Shown: positions 1 through 12,645 of the stretch, one piece after another
Numbering within the stretch: position 1 is the stretch's first letter
Layout: each line of letters opens with the position of its first letter
Assembly (NCBI GenBank): GCA_910591455.2
Contig: OU342819.1
Span: 18,587,262 to 18,651,261, forward strand
Reading direction: 5' to 3'
Length of the DNA stretch: 64,000 nt
DNA from: Pholis gunnellus
Taxonomy: Eukaryota > Chordata > Actinopteri > Perciformes > Pholidae
Notes under the pieces: model-generated
Database searches by the model: none
The model's input: the letters and a program-made list of their open reading frames with translations, nothing else
What the model was told of the DNA's origin: nothing
Made by a program: the position numbers and the translations under genes

Positions 1-685
1 CCACTTCAGAACCAAACCTTTTCTCAAATGTTGCATGAAGTGACCAAAGGACCAAAATTACAAAGAGCTGTCCACGCCAAAAAAAGGCATCTTTCAGCAG
101 CTCTAAGTCTTTACGATTAATTGGGTTTCAGGACGTTACAGTCCTTGCTACTTCCCAGTGCATTTGCATCAACGTGGAGTAAAAAAATAGTGTGCGGTCA
201 TGTACAACATGGGAACTGGAAGGCTACAGAAAAAGATGACAAAAGTAGTTAAGACTGAGTGATGACTGTGCGTTTGGTGCGCAGAGGATCAGGAAGATTC
301 TGGGTTGAACGTTGTCATCCAGATTAGTTTAAACTCCAGCGATCATGTGGCCGCGGCCGAGATTAGTCGACCTAATTACCGCACATTTAGACACCCCATT
401 GCTTCCGGGGAGCACTTAGTAACACTAGTCTGTCAGACAGGGAAAGGGTCAGAAAGAAATCAAAAGGAAAGAACAGAAAAAAAACAGAGTAAGACTGAGT
501 TTCATGGTGCAGTAGGGGGAATGTGTGTCTTCTGATTAGTTAGATATTTGGCATTCTCCGTTATGGCATTGAAAGTGAGTGGATACTGCCAGTTGGTGCA
601 GAGAGAGACTGGATGAAGGGCCTCCGTTAGGGCACAGGGTGTGAGGGGATATGGGGTTAAGACTGAGAATTACACTCCGCATTTC
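1..685 (-). other. Probable 3' UTR / downstream flank of the SH3BGRL3-like gene
   Basis: This stretch follows the stop codon at 686-688 on the minus strand. It holds no open frame that resembles a known protein. No AATAAA hexamer (TTTATT on the plus strand) was seen, so the end of the transcript may lie beyond the left edge or use a variant signal. The 76-codon open frame at 305-535 on the plus strand has no recognisable content and looks like chance. Confidence 0.45.
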
Positions 686-1724
686 TCACGCCAGCTTCAG
701 AAATTGGTCGACTGTGTCTTCTTCCACCGCCTCAGACAACATGTCGTAGTCCTGCGGAGGGGAAGAGAGTCCGTCAGCAAACGCGCACATTCTGATACGA
801 TGGCTGCATGAAAAATAATAAAAGTTTGTAATTTATGTTGAACAAAGAGCTCAAACAGAGCTGCTAATTCTTTACTAAAACCATAATAGTTCATGTAGAT
901 AAATCAACTTAAAATGTTGATTACATTTCGGGGCACAAGATGACCGTTATTTTGAAAATATCATTGTTAAACCTGCAGGAACTGTTATTGGCCACTTGAA
1001 GGCAGCAGAAACAAGCTGTCACAAAACACCTTTTAAGTTGGTAATGTGAACTCGTTGGCCAACCGTTGCTTATTTACACATCTGGAGCAACATTATTTGT
1101 CATTTGGAGTTCTGTTTCTGACCATGTGATAAATGTATGTCCATATTCACCCTCTTTTCTCTGATTTGACCTCAACCAGCTCCTGATGGAAACACCTGTT
1201 TAGCCGCTAAATGCTACATTCAGCAGCTAACTTGCAGACTGATGCTGAGCAGGAATTGTACAGCAGGTTTTAAGAGCTTCCTCTTTGAAAGCAGCTGCCT
1301 GCTGTGGCTGAAAACACTTGGGATAAGGACTCTAAACACTTGGTTGTAAGAGAATTGTAAGCAATGTGTATTAAAAATGAATTTTTCCTGTTGAAATATA
1401 AACCCGTGGGCCGTGCGTGCCTTCTTGTGGACAATAACAGTGGCACATTTCTTGACGGTTATCAGCCGTCATTCATGCCGAGACTTTTACGGCTCGACTG
1501 TTGGAGAGTACGTGTGTGTGTGTGTGTTAGTGTGTGTGCTCCTCACCCCACAGTACTGGTCTTCGTTGAACAGCTGGGGAGGAACAGCTGTCGGGTTCCC
1601 CGCTTTGCTTCTCATCTCTTCACAAACCTCTCTGCCCACAGAGATGTCGATGAGATCGAACTGGATGCTTTTACTTTCAAGGATTCGCATCACTTCTGCC
1701 TGTTGAGACTTCACCTGAGAAAAT

Positions 1725-1804
<80 letters not shown>

Positions 1805-2360
1805 ATCAGAAACGTACTGAGGCCCAGCATACCAACTAGGAACCCAGTCAATTCATTAAACCCTTAAAACTTGAAATGTCATGTCTCCTCACGGGGAGGG
1901 ACATTTACACCCGTCTCAAGGCCATAGTGCTGCAATAGAGAAGCAGTGGCTTTATCTGGCTCCTGGGTGATGATTAATAGACCTCGGGAACGCTCTGCTA
2001 TCTTGTTGGGGCGAATGAGGAAGTTGGGAGGGGGTTTCGTAAAGTGACCACACCCAAAAATAGACAAGCTGGCGTTTAGCTGAAAAGGAGAATTGCTTTT
2101 ACAAAGCTTCTCTACAGTTACAGCAGTTGACAGCGTATACTTGAGTGGTATGGAGTGGAAACCCTTCTTGAAGCGCTGCGTGTTGCCTGTATTCAACTTT
2201 TCCGATGTGTGATTCTGTCGCAGAATAATCCATAAAATGCATTAAGAGAGGGAACACAATTCAAACGTAATAAAAGCATTTATAAAGTAAAGATAAAAGG
2301 GATTTATACTTGAGAATCTAGGAAGGACAGTCTTTGTAAGGTCTAAATGAACAAATATTT

Positions 2361-2438
<78 letters not shown>

Positions 2439-3460
2439 ATGAGATTACTGCATATGAGAGGGTTAAACGCTCGTGCACGTCACTGGACTTTTTCACAACA
2501 TGATGAATTCCTAAAAAAAACCCTAATAGGTACCAGATGTGTGGCCCAGTGCTTTGTCATATACACTGTTTTCATACTGCTGCGAGGAATAATGTGGCAC
2601 AGCTTCATCACAAAGTCAAAGTATTTAAGAGAAAACGACGAACACATGCATCAAATAATCTGACTTTTCCTGAATTAAAGGGTCCACTGGTTAATTCGGC
2701 TCACACATAAACCACCATGCAGCTCATACTGGAGTTACTCATCACATTGTAGTCATTGTTCTCGTGCTCGTGCACCACCGAACCACAGTAACGAGAACAG
2801 GATTAGGGAAGTGAGCTTCTTACAAAAGATGAAATTCCTATAAAACAAGTGTTATTCAGTGCATTTAATGTATTCGGACACATATTGGTGGTAATAAACG
2901 CCTTACCTTTATCATTTATTTATTATGCAATAGTCATGAAACATTAAACTGACAGATTACACGAAGTTTGTCGAACAGGAAGCGGATACACAGGGTCGCT
3001 ACACTTTGCGTAAGTATTACGCAAAGTGTAATAAATATGTATGTATGTAATACATACGGTCCATATTTTGAGGAGACATTTCTGCAAAATAAAATAGCTC
3101 GATACAAACAACTTCCTCTAACGTGCCAACATAAAAGAAACGAGGTGGAATCATGCATCCTAGTTCGCCTTTTCAAGTCCTCATAATGTTTTGTTTCACA
3201 ACTGATAGCTTTCATCTTTATTTAGCTAATGCTGACGTTACAATAATAATGATATAAATGGGCGCTGACCAGCACAGGCCCGCTGCACCGTTAGTCAGGA
3301 GGACTGACTGACAGGGTGCTGGGTGTGACTGTCGGGCTGAGCATTGGTACCATTGTTGGCTGCAGCCGGAGCTTCAAGCACAAACACGCCGTTTACGTTC
3401 GTTAACTCGACTCACCGTCCGGGAGGCAGTCACGGTGGTGTAGTACAGTTTGATTCCCAT
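686..3460 (-). CDS. sh3bgrl3: SH3 domain-binding glutamic acid-rich-like protein 3 (three coding exons, complete)
   Basis: Coding exons on the minus strand are 3416-3460, 1547-1714 and 686-751, all phase 0 at their borders, giving 92 aa against 93 in human SH3BGRL3. The protein starts MGIKLYYTTVTASRT and carries VKSQQAEVMRILESKSIQF, a GNPTAVPPQLFNEDQYCGDY segment and the end EEDTVDQFLKLA. These match SH3BGRL3 better than SH3BGRL or SH3BGRL2, which lack the KSQQ-EV-RIL and FLKLA signatures. The family has a thioredoxin/glutaredoxin fold but no CxxC redox pair, and none is present here, so it is probably a non-catalytic cytosolic regulator. The start ATG has G at -3 and +4. The first intron is 1.7 kb and contains a perfect inverted repeat and a TA array. 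A UG-rich array lies 14 nt upstream of exon 2. In human the gene is not linked to TENT4A, so this may be a fish-specific copy or a relocated gene. Confidence 0.9.
1729..1803. repeat. (CA)n microsatellite beside the sh3bgrl3 exon 2 acceptor
   Basis: An uninterrupted CA array of about 37 units. Read on the gene's minus strand it is (UG)n, ending 14 nt before exon 2, followed by a T-rich tract and CAG. Confidence 0.98.
2364..2432. repeat. (TA)n microsatellite in sh3bgrl3 intron 1
   Basis: An uninterrupted AT/TA dinucleotide array of about 34 units inside intron 1 of the SH3BGRL3-like gene. Confidence 0.97.
3000..3030. repeat. Perfect short inverted repeat in sh3bgrl3 intron 1
   Basis: Left arm 3000-3013 (TACACTTTGCGTAA) and right arm 3017-3030 are exact reverse complements, 14 bp each, separated by GTA. 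The sequence can form a tight hairpin on either strand. No function is known to me. Confidence 0.95.
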
Positions 3461-4274
3461 CGCTGCTGCAGGTCCGTGCACTCCTTTTGTGTATCTGATG
3501 AGTAGCTTTCTGTCGCTTGCGTCAAGCTCGCACGTTATCGATTAACAGCGAAGGAAGTTCAACAGTATTTTCAAAATAAAAGACGTGGATTTTTCACAGC
3601 AAGGGGGAAATAAAATACAAAGTTGGATTTTGCATAAAGTCAAACATGAGCTGATGGGTTGTTATTAATTGATATGTTCACATGGTTTCAGGTGTGTTGA
3701 AATACAGTCCCATGCATAGTGGACGTTATTGGTGTGTATAATTGGTCGCTGTTTCATTCCTTCATGCCAGGAAGAGATCTCTTCATCAGTGCAATTCCAG
3801 TGTGAGACGACAACTGGTGTAAAACCAGTTGTTAAAAATACATTACGCATTATTAAGGCCAAAGCTAATGTGAGAATTCAGCAGTCTTTTCATACAAAAA
3901 TACAAATGCAATCCAAAAAATAGGATGTCACTTTGGAACATACCCACAAGATGTAATTACTCTGGACTGCATCATCCGTGCACAGTAATGAAAGTCTAGA
4001 CGTTGAAACAGGGACCCTCTTCAAGACATGACCTTAAGGGCTCCACGTAATAAAGAAGGAAGCACCTGTTGATATTGTGCTTTCGTGGCATATAATCCCA
4101 TATTCCCAAACAGTTACAATTAATTAACAAGACCAAAAACACATGGTCATACAGGGGAAATGGTGCTCCTGGGGGCCCCTGTGGGTCAGGGTCCTTGAGG
4201 CAATTACACCTTTTGTACAGTGTATACTATAAACCTTGCCTTGAACACAGTTTGTACGTTAGTAATAATAAGTA

Positions 4275-4349
<75 letters not shown>

Positions 4350-5046
4350 TAGATATAGTAGATACATGACTCACAATTCAACGCTCACTTTGTGGCCCTT
4401 TCACCTTCATCCAAAGCTTTTAGGTCAACTCTTTCATGTCAGTGAGGTTAAGACAAGTGGACCAGGATCCTCACTGTGAAGCTTGGTTTATGGGGTTAAA
4501 GTGTACTTTGTGTTTGAGAGGTTCTCCTAATTCAGCACCAACAGTAGCACATGTGCACCACCCAGTGTTTGATGAGAAGAACCACATCTTGACTGAGGAT
4601 ACCGGAGCCTCTCAGACACAGAGGGAACTAAACCACTAGAGTTCAGACTAGTTCGAGATAAATCAAGAAGTTAAAGCTGCACCATTCAATATATTTTCAT
4701 ATGAACAATGGGTCAAATGACTGCGATAACATAAAAGGGGTCACCAGTCGTAACAAACTTACAGAGAATTGTCACTTCTCGTCAGCGGTTTAGTCTTGTT
4801 TTGCGTCCTGCACCTTTCCTGCTCTGGTAGACCCACCGTATATTACCTGCACAGCACCAAACAACTAGTGGAGACTGATACAATGCTTACATTTGCCAAC
4901 TCTTTGCTTATATTTTTACCATAAGAGCTTTATTTGATAATGTGTCAGTGGTTTTTTTATTGTATTAATGCAGCATTAAATGCCCATGTGAATCTGTCAA
5001 CACACAAAACAAAACACAACACACGCTGACTGGCAGTTTTAAAATG
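3461..5046. other. Upstream region of sh3bgrl3 / downstream flank of tent4a
   Basis: No coding exon was recognised. The right part of the SH3BGRL3-like promoter and 5' UTR should lie just above 3460; no TATA box or other clear core element was seen. The interval contains a long TA array. Several T-rich and A-rich runs near 4900-5000 could include alternative poly(A) signals of tent4a, for example TTTATT near 4928. Confidence 0.5.
4276..4347. repeat. (TA)n microsatellite
   Basis: About 36 TA units, followed by short GATA-like repeats. Confidence 0.97.
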
Positions 5047-5083
5047 TTTATTAAAAAATAAAATAGAAAAAAATATATTTACA
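5047..5083 (-). promoter_or_regulatory. Candidate tent4a poly(A) signal with Pumilio-type element
   Basis: TTTATT at 5047-5052 is AATAAA on the minus strand. About 24 nt upstream on the transcript, 5076-5083 reads TGTAAATA, an exact match to the Pumilio consensus TGTANATA. The block is very A/T-rich, so either match could be chance, but it lies where a 3' UTR about 3.1 kb long would end. Confidence 0.5.
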
Positions 5084-6673
5084 TAAAAATGTCAAAAAAA
5101 AACAACGACAACCACAAGCTGGGCAGTGGTTCCCTCCGGCCACCGGTAGCTCCGTGTCCATTCAGAGGGCCACTGCTCACATGAATCAGCCAGGACAAAG
5201 AGGGGCCGCTTCTCACTAAACAGCAGCCGCCAGTTTAAAATCCCTCATTGTATCGCAATGGGAGGGGGGGGGGGGGGTAATATTACATTGCATCTACATG
5301 TACGCCAACAATCTCAGCGGTCCTGGCCACACTCTGTCGCTTCCTTTTCACACCACATCTGGAGCCGTGAACACGGAGAGTGAGCCGCACCGAGCCGCTG
5401 AGGTTTGAATCCATACAGACTAGGATACTGCATGTCAAGTCTTCTTGCTGTGTGGAGATGCAGGCAACTCTAACCCAGTCGACAACCTTCCGTCACCAAT
5501 TTCGGGCCTCTCATCATTGCTGGTTCTAAAATCGCTAAAAAAGCAGACGTGGCTGTCAGGGATGTCAAGAATTATTCAATTTATAAATCAGGCTAGGAGT
5601 GCATGGAACTGAGCATTTCATGCGCCAATGCGATCAACTCCCTTTGGATGGAAATAATCCCCCGTAGGGAATAAACAGGGTGAAAGGGTACGATGGTATG
5701 TCTGGGCACATCTAAGAGAAGTCTGTGGCGTCCATAATGATTGTTATTTGGGTCAAATCATTAAACGTGAGAGGACTTTCTCTATCTGGACGTGATGAGT
5801 AGCTCATAATCTGCTTTGCCTCAAAACAGAAACCCTTCATCTGAGATTGAATTGATGCCAGGTGCGGTTTTGACTGTGGGGTCAGAGTTGCCATGGTTTA
5901 AAAGAAGGAAAGGGAAACACAAATAGTGTAACAGTACTGAACAGAGTCAAAGAGTCGTCGGTGGACACTCCGGCCCTTCTGGAGTGCACCTGCAAGAGGG
6001 CAAGTCGCTCTCTCGGGTGCACTTGCTCACGAGCCGTCGGGCGTCTGATTAAAAAGCGGTGGTGGCGAGTCATGAGTCTCGATGCGTTCTCACACACGTT
6101 TCACTATGTCACACACTACACAGACCCAGACCCCCACCACCCACATCAACATCCCTCCGTGCGCTCCTCACGTGTGACTGACGGATGTAGAAAACTAGAC
6201 TTTGAAAACATATCAGGACCTTCGTACAAACACAAGGGGGGGTCAGTGGATGGACTTGTAGTTCACATGAGTTGGCTTGTAAGTCTTGACAGTCAGTAAC
6301 ATTACTCCAGTCCAACAAGCAGGGTTTTGTCATTTTGGGGAGAAAACTAAATAAAACGGAAAGAGGAGAGTTGACACAATAATTAGAATAATCCACTTGC
6401 ATAGTAATAACACCAGCGTGTGTAGTGTTCTGGGCGAGTCACGGCCTTCCGCAGTCCCGTCTGCAGGTGTGTGTGTGTGTGAGTGTGTGTGTGTGTGTTT
6501 GCGTGACACGTTTGTGCTCGCGGAAAAAACGACGTACGCACACTCCGAGTAAACACAAAGGAAGGCATTGCAAACAATTGGCGGAAGTACCTGGCAATCA
6601 AATATACACGAGATTCCTGAATGGAATCAAAATATGAGTTCCCTTTCACGAGGGTCCTCGGTTCAGGAAGACC

Positions 6674-6713
6674 CCCTCCTCCTCCTCCTCCTCCTCCTCC
6701 TCCTCCTTCTTCT
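6674..6713. repeat. (CCT)n trinucleotide array
   Basis: About 11 CCT units followed by TTC-type triplets, within the putative tent4a 3' UTR. The poly-Pro or poly-Gly open frames crossing it are artefacts of the repeat. Confidence 0.95.
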
Positions 6714-7566
6714 CTGTCCAGGACCATAGAGGAGGAAACCGTATCGCTGAGCATCTTAGCGTTGTTGTGCACTGATTTACAGCTGCGGGCAAGAGTTGAC
6801 CTCAGCCCTGGGATCAGATTTCCACAACACACGCCCCTCGAGTAGAGATTCCTCTGAACCTGGAATCGGAGGCTCTTTTGTCTGCACTGACTCTAATCTT
6901 GATCTTCAAATTCAAGTTAGATGAGCTGTTGCCTTCTCGGCCCCAACCCTCCGACAACATGTAATAAAAAAAAAAAGAGACGACCACGGAAATGAAAAGA
7001 CACGAGCATATATGTTTAAGAGAACGGGCTCTTTCTGGCCAAAACTCTGCACAGTTGGGAAGCTTTTCTTTTAAAAAAAATCGCCTCCGGTGGAGAGAAA
7101 GATGGCCGACACAAAACTAGCAGGTCACTGCCAGCCTTCACCCGAAAGACCAAATATGGCAACAAGCACAGTCCCACAAGGGACACACGCACAGACATAC
7201 GACCTGGAGGCAGCACTGCTGAAGCTCCATCTGCTCAGGAGCGACCTCTTCTGGGCCAACACAGGATTACATCCTCAACTCTGGCTTCTCGGGATATCCC
7301 AGGGTGCAACTTCCATCCTTCCCACTTCGCCTCCAGGAAGCCTGAGACAAACTGGACCGAGGAACAAAACTTCCACAAGGAATTTCTCGTTAAAACTCGA
7401 CCATTTTCACAAGACTGATGGAGGAAAAGGGAAGGAATCTGAAGGTAAGAGCTCCGTATCCCTTTCTGTTCCCGCTTCTCTTTATCAAACAGAACAACAC
7501 AAGTAAGACAGGGAGAGAAGAAGAGATCGGGGGGGGGGTCCTATCTCGACCTGACGACAGACAGGT

Positions 7567-7567
<1 letters not shown>

Positions 7568-7603
<36 letters not shown>
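7568..7603. repeat. (CA)n microsatellite in the putative tent4a 3' UTR
   Basis: About 18 CA units; GU repeat sense on the minus-strand transcript. Confidence 0.95.
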
Positions 7604-7606
<3 letters not shown>

Positions 7607-8149
7607 AAACAACGACTCCAGAGATGCTGCCTGGGGAAAGGTTTCGTAAACAAAATGTAAAACTCTACAAAAATAAAACAACTGTATAAAAATGCCTTTA
7701 CATATACACACACACAAAATTAAATAAGCATTTACTTTAGTTCAAAAAAAGAAAAATAACATTATTGCACAAATGAAAAAGTGTATAAACTGTAAAAAAA
7801 AAAAGAAAATTAACACTGAACCACAGGCAGCTTGGCTGCAGCAGTCGAGACGAGGTCAAGTGGACTTGGCAACGGCTTCACCGCCAAGTCTCACAAAAAT
7901 AAACAAAAAAAGACCTGAAACAAAGATGAGGTTACTGAAAGTAACGTAATACTGAAACTACAAAAGTCATGCGGAAAAGGAAGAGACAGCAGGAGGAAGA
8001 TGCAGAGCTTGGGGCTGTAGTTCCATGTCACGGCAGCCCCAGAGTGAAAACTGCTGGTCTCTGGTCCTCCGTCTGCCTGTCCATCCATCCTCCCTGGAGA
8101 CGAACGCAGAGCCAGGACGGAGAGAGGAGAGGGAGCCAAAGAGGGGTTC

Positions 8150-11100
8150 CTATCTGCTGAGGCTGACCGGGAGGCTGTCCCTCTTTCTGCGTCGCCAAGT
8201 GTTGCGGTGGTACTGTGTGTGGCTGTGTGTGTGTCCGCGGTTAGCCAGGACCGGGTTGTTGACCAGCGGCGGGTTGTGGAAGCCCTTCACGTTGAACTTG
8301 ACTCCGTTCTGAGGCGTGTTGGAGAGAATATACAAATAAACCTCTAACTTCTTTACTGATGGTGCACCAACAACTACATAAAACTATGCTGCCATGTCAT
8401 GCTGGATGTCACTGCACTAACCAATCAAATGCATGCACTTACACATTGCTGGCATAACACGGATCATTGTGAGGACTAAAGAGGTTTGTTTTTACGTCTT
8501 TAAATGGAGGACATAAACATTTTGTGAAATACGCTTTTTGAGAGTTGGAAGATTGATACCACTCATGTGTACATGCTAAATATGAAGCTACTGCTAGCAT
8601 ACAGTTAGCTTAGCTTAGCTTAGCATAAAGGCCGGAAACCGCTAGCCTAGCTCACTCCATATCGAACTATTTTAAATGTTGTATCTCATTTGATTAATTG
8701 GCACAAAAACCAACTGTAAAAATAGCCAGTTATGGTTTTAAAGCTGATTATAGTCCAGACAATTAGCTGGTAAACAGATTATTTAACCTTCGGACAAAGC
8801 CAGGTTTAGGAGGAAAAACTCTGTTTTCAGTGCGTTTGCTAAATTAAGCTAAATTCCCGTTGTCTGTGAAATGTGAGAGTGGTATCAATCGTCCCATCTA
8901 ATTCTTGGCAAGAGAGTGAATCAGCGTATTACCCAGAAAGTTGAACTCCTTCAATAAGCCAGCAGGCTGAAAGAACTAAAAATTGTCCCTGTTTTTCTCA
9001 TTTCCACGCCAGATGTTGGAACATCAGGCCACTGAGCAGCGGTGACCGTGTTTACAGATCAGGTATGGACTACAGATGGCAATTTAACTTTTAGCGAGTG
9101 CAAGAGAGAGAGAGAGAGCGACAAATCACACACTTGTCTGAGAACGGAAGAGAAACGGAGATGAGAGAGTGTGAACTTGTGTGTGTGCGTGTGTGTGAGG
9201 CAAGTCTGCCTCGACAGTGCGTTTGAGTGCGTGTGTGTGTGTGGCATCCGGCGCCTACCTTGTGTGTGTGGCTGGAGTGGGGGCTGGGCGGAGACTGGGG
9301 GCTGGAGGGGACGGGGGCATGAGCATGGGCTGGGGGGGGCATGTGGAAGAAGGGGGGGAGCCCGGTGTCTATACACACCTGTCTGCCAGGTATGGAGTGC
9401 ATTGCTAGACCAACGGGCAGCGAGACGCGAGCCTGGAGGACCAAAGGGACAATAATTAATATCATATATAATTAATAATAATAACAACAACAACAGGAAA
9501 GAGCAACATCTTGGTCTGACATTTTAGATATAGTTCTCTGAACATGTAATGATGTAATGCCGAGTGCCTGTGGACGTTCCTACCTGTGAGCCTGGATGCA
9601 GGAGGAGATGGTGTCCTCCCATGCCGGGCTTGCAGGTGCCCATGTTGAGGCCCGGTGGCAAAGCCAGGCCCAGAGGAGGGAAAGACGGGTACGGCGGCAT
9701 GGCTGGAGGAGGGACGGGACATGGCAGAGCTGAATCGGAGTCCTGGGCGAACAAAAGCAAAGAGAGAACGCGATGAGCAAGATTGAAAATGTCTCGTTGT
9801 TGTGTCGTGAAAATAGCACTTTCTGGAATGACAGTATTCGTTGTTCTTCAGAAAGCGTAGGTGGGTGTGCCGCCTTGTCCTTCAGATGTGATGCCAGCCT
9901 CCACATGTTGCACACGACACACCCTTCATCCTACAGAAAGCTTGCAATATGTTTAGGCCCTAAGCAAACAAAGCACCCCCTTAGCTTCTTCAGCTTCTCC
10001 TTACACGCCTTGTGGTCAGTTCGACAAGGTCATGGAGGAGGCCACTCTGTGTCTTCTGGCTCGCTGTATGCAGCTGCAGATGCAGATGCATGGTTTATTT
10101 CGGAATATGATTTGCGACATGGCTTGTGGGCAGACTGGCTCTCTCTGTACGATGTCATCATTTGAAAAAGCTCTCTCTCTCTCTCCTCTGAACGTCCTGC
10201 AGGAGCTTCAGCACATCGGGCACTTTCCATTTGTCATCTTCTCCCCTCTCGACGGCTTTCATAAAAGAGCCATGTCCTCTGGCATCATGACGCCACTCCA
10301 AAGGCTCCTAAGCTGCTAATATGAATTTCACATTCATCATATAGCTGCCTCAGTGCACGAACACCGGGTAATGTATTCACCGGAGTGAGCTTCAGTAGCT
10401 TTGACATGCAGGCATTCACACTGAGGTCCTTGCTTCCAGTACATAGACTGTAGCGTCATTATTGCCGTCTATGTCCTGCTAACGCCTTTACAGCCGGCCC
10501 TGTTTTCAGGTAAAGTTTGGGCAGGGAAAAAAGGTGACGCTGCATCGTAGTTATACCAAGTGAGTGTCTGGATTACTCCATTACGTTGGTTGTCCATTAC
10601 ATAATCACAACATATTAGTTGTGCCAGACAATATATCAATCAGAGGTAAAACTGCATAGAGCTCTGCAGTAATTTCTCATGAGAGTTTCATGCATCATGG
10701 ACGTATGCAGAAGTAGCTCTTCATGTCAGAATTCACTTGACAAAGACGGTATCATTCAATCTGTTGACCTACAAAAGGCAGAAACCACACCGAGTGCTTC
10801 TTCCAGTGCGTGCCTATCTGCTGATCACAGGCGTGTGTGTGTTGTTCTTACGTTGTCTGATCCAGACAGCGAGGAGACGGAGGAGGCGGAGGAGTGCTGC
10901 TGGGGGCTGGAGATGGACATGGGCGAGTCGGCGCTGTGGGGCGACGCCGACTCTCTTTGCTGCTCCTCCGTCCCGACACCCCCGCCGAGCACACGGGGCT
11001 CCCGCTCCGACGCCGGCTCCTTGGGAGGTGAAACTGCAAAAAATAAATAAATAAAGATGAAAGGTTCAGTAATTCACAAATTTGACACACTTTGCTCTGT

Positions 11101-12600
11101 GGAATTTATTATTCATACATGAAAAGTTTAGTTTTTTTCAGTTGAGTGGTGAACTTTGAAAATTCTTCTTTTAATAGAATTCAGTGACTTCAAATTCTTC
11201 AAATTCATTGAAGCGGAAAACATCTGTTTTATAAGATGTTTTCCACGTATCAGAGGGAACCCTGTACTCCTCATACAGTCCTGATCACAGAGAGCACAAA
11301 CAGTTATTTCTTCACTACTGTAGATTTGTATATTAAAGTCTGAGGAGTCGTACCTCTGTTGTCTGTTCGCGCCAGATCCCTGCCCCCCCACTTCTTAATG
11401 ATCCATTCCCTGTAGTCGATAACTTCCTGGGTCAACCGGATTATCCTCCCCAAGGTGCTGCAGGGAGGAGAGAGAGAGAGACACAGAGAGAGAGAGAGAG
11501 AGAGGTTTAAAAGAGAACCACTTATATTCTGGTTATATCTTTGGTGCCGTTGAGTGGATTGAATGCAAACCTTTCGGAGTCTTTGTTGGGATACGACCGT
11601 GCAAGCGGCGACACAGCATGACTCAGCACAGTGTAGGCATAGTCAAACACCTGCTTGACATGCATGGCGCCATAGGAGCCCCTCCCCACGTCATTACCTG
11701 CAAGACGAACACAACAAAAACAGAGCTACATTTTAAAAGGATGGAAGAGAAACAAGATGGCATGACAGTTCCCTGACAACCTCAGTTTGAGTTCACTGTA
11801 ATCGTAAACTTGCGACACACACACACACACCTGGGAGAAGCGGGTCCTCTATGCAGAGCGTGGATGGTCTGTATCCATTGGTCATGGCCTTCATGATCTC
11901 CTCTTTGGCTAAGTATGCGCCTCCACTTTTGATGCGGATCCCAGTTTTCAGGTAGTTGAAATGGCGGCCGTACAACTCGAAGAACTCGATCAGCAGCACG
12001 CCCAGATTCTCACTGGGGTTCCTGGCATCGATACGAGGATGGAGCTGAAGGGTAAGCGCAGGAAGACTGGATTAGTATATAAAGCAAGTGTTGGTTAAAG
12101 ATTATAGGGCTGTCCCTATATACACACTTTTTTGGAGCTTCGAAGCTTAAGTGAGAAATATATCACCTCCTCCTAAACCTCCTTCTCTCTACGAGCATTA
12201 GTCACCTCTCATCCTTCACTCAGCCAGAGAAGCAGATAGATTACAGTTGCTTTGAAGTAAAAGCTCTTTCTGCAGTAAAAAAACGGCGGGGGGGGGCGAC
12301 GACGACACAAGCTGTCAAACATTCCTCTTAACACGTGGCCATCATTTACTTATATTGTGCTTTACTTTGCCATCATTGTCTACTGAGAGATGACAACAAA
12401 TCTTATCTCAAAGCTTTTCCTTTTTATTGAAACGAAAATCACAAAGAAATGCACAATAATTCCATCAAATGAATCACAGAAATAGGAAATTAGCTTATAT
12501 GTTGAATGAATGAATAAACTGTCGCCTATGCCAGCATATAAAATAAAAACCTGTCTATCGCTCTCCTCTGGTACAATTCAGCACCCGGGACAGTGCCGCA

Positions 12601-12645
<45 letters not shown>

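Larger units (their letters stand above)
5047..8149 (-). other. tent4a: Probable long 3' UTR of tent4a
   Basis: This stretch runs from the tent4a stop at 8150-8152 to the candidate poly(A) signal at 5047. No convincing coding exon was seen. It holds a G-run at 5264-5277 (C-run in the transcript), a CCT array at 6674-6713, a CA array at 7568-7603 and scattered A-rich runs. Mammalian TENT4A transcripts also have long 3' UTRs, so the length is plausible, but the limits are inferred. Confidence 0.55.

Noticed and set aside
9259..9432. Alternative internal donor (CAG then GTGTGTATAG) in tent4a exon 12
   Set aside because: Using it would remove the P/H-rich end and shift nothing else; the downstream donor AAG then GTAGGC is stronger and keeps the phase with exon 13.
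10032..10319. 95-codon plus-strand open frame
   Set aside because: It lies in tent4a intron 10, is low in information and matches nothing known.
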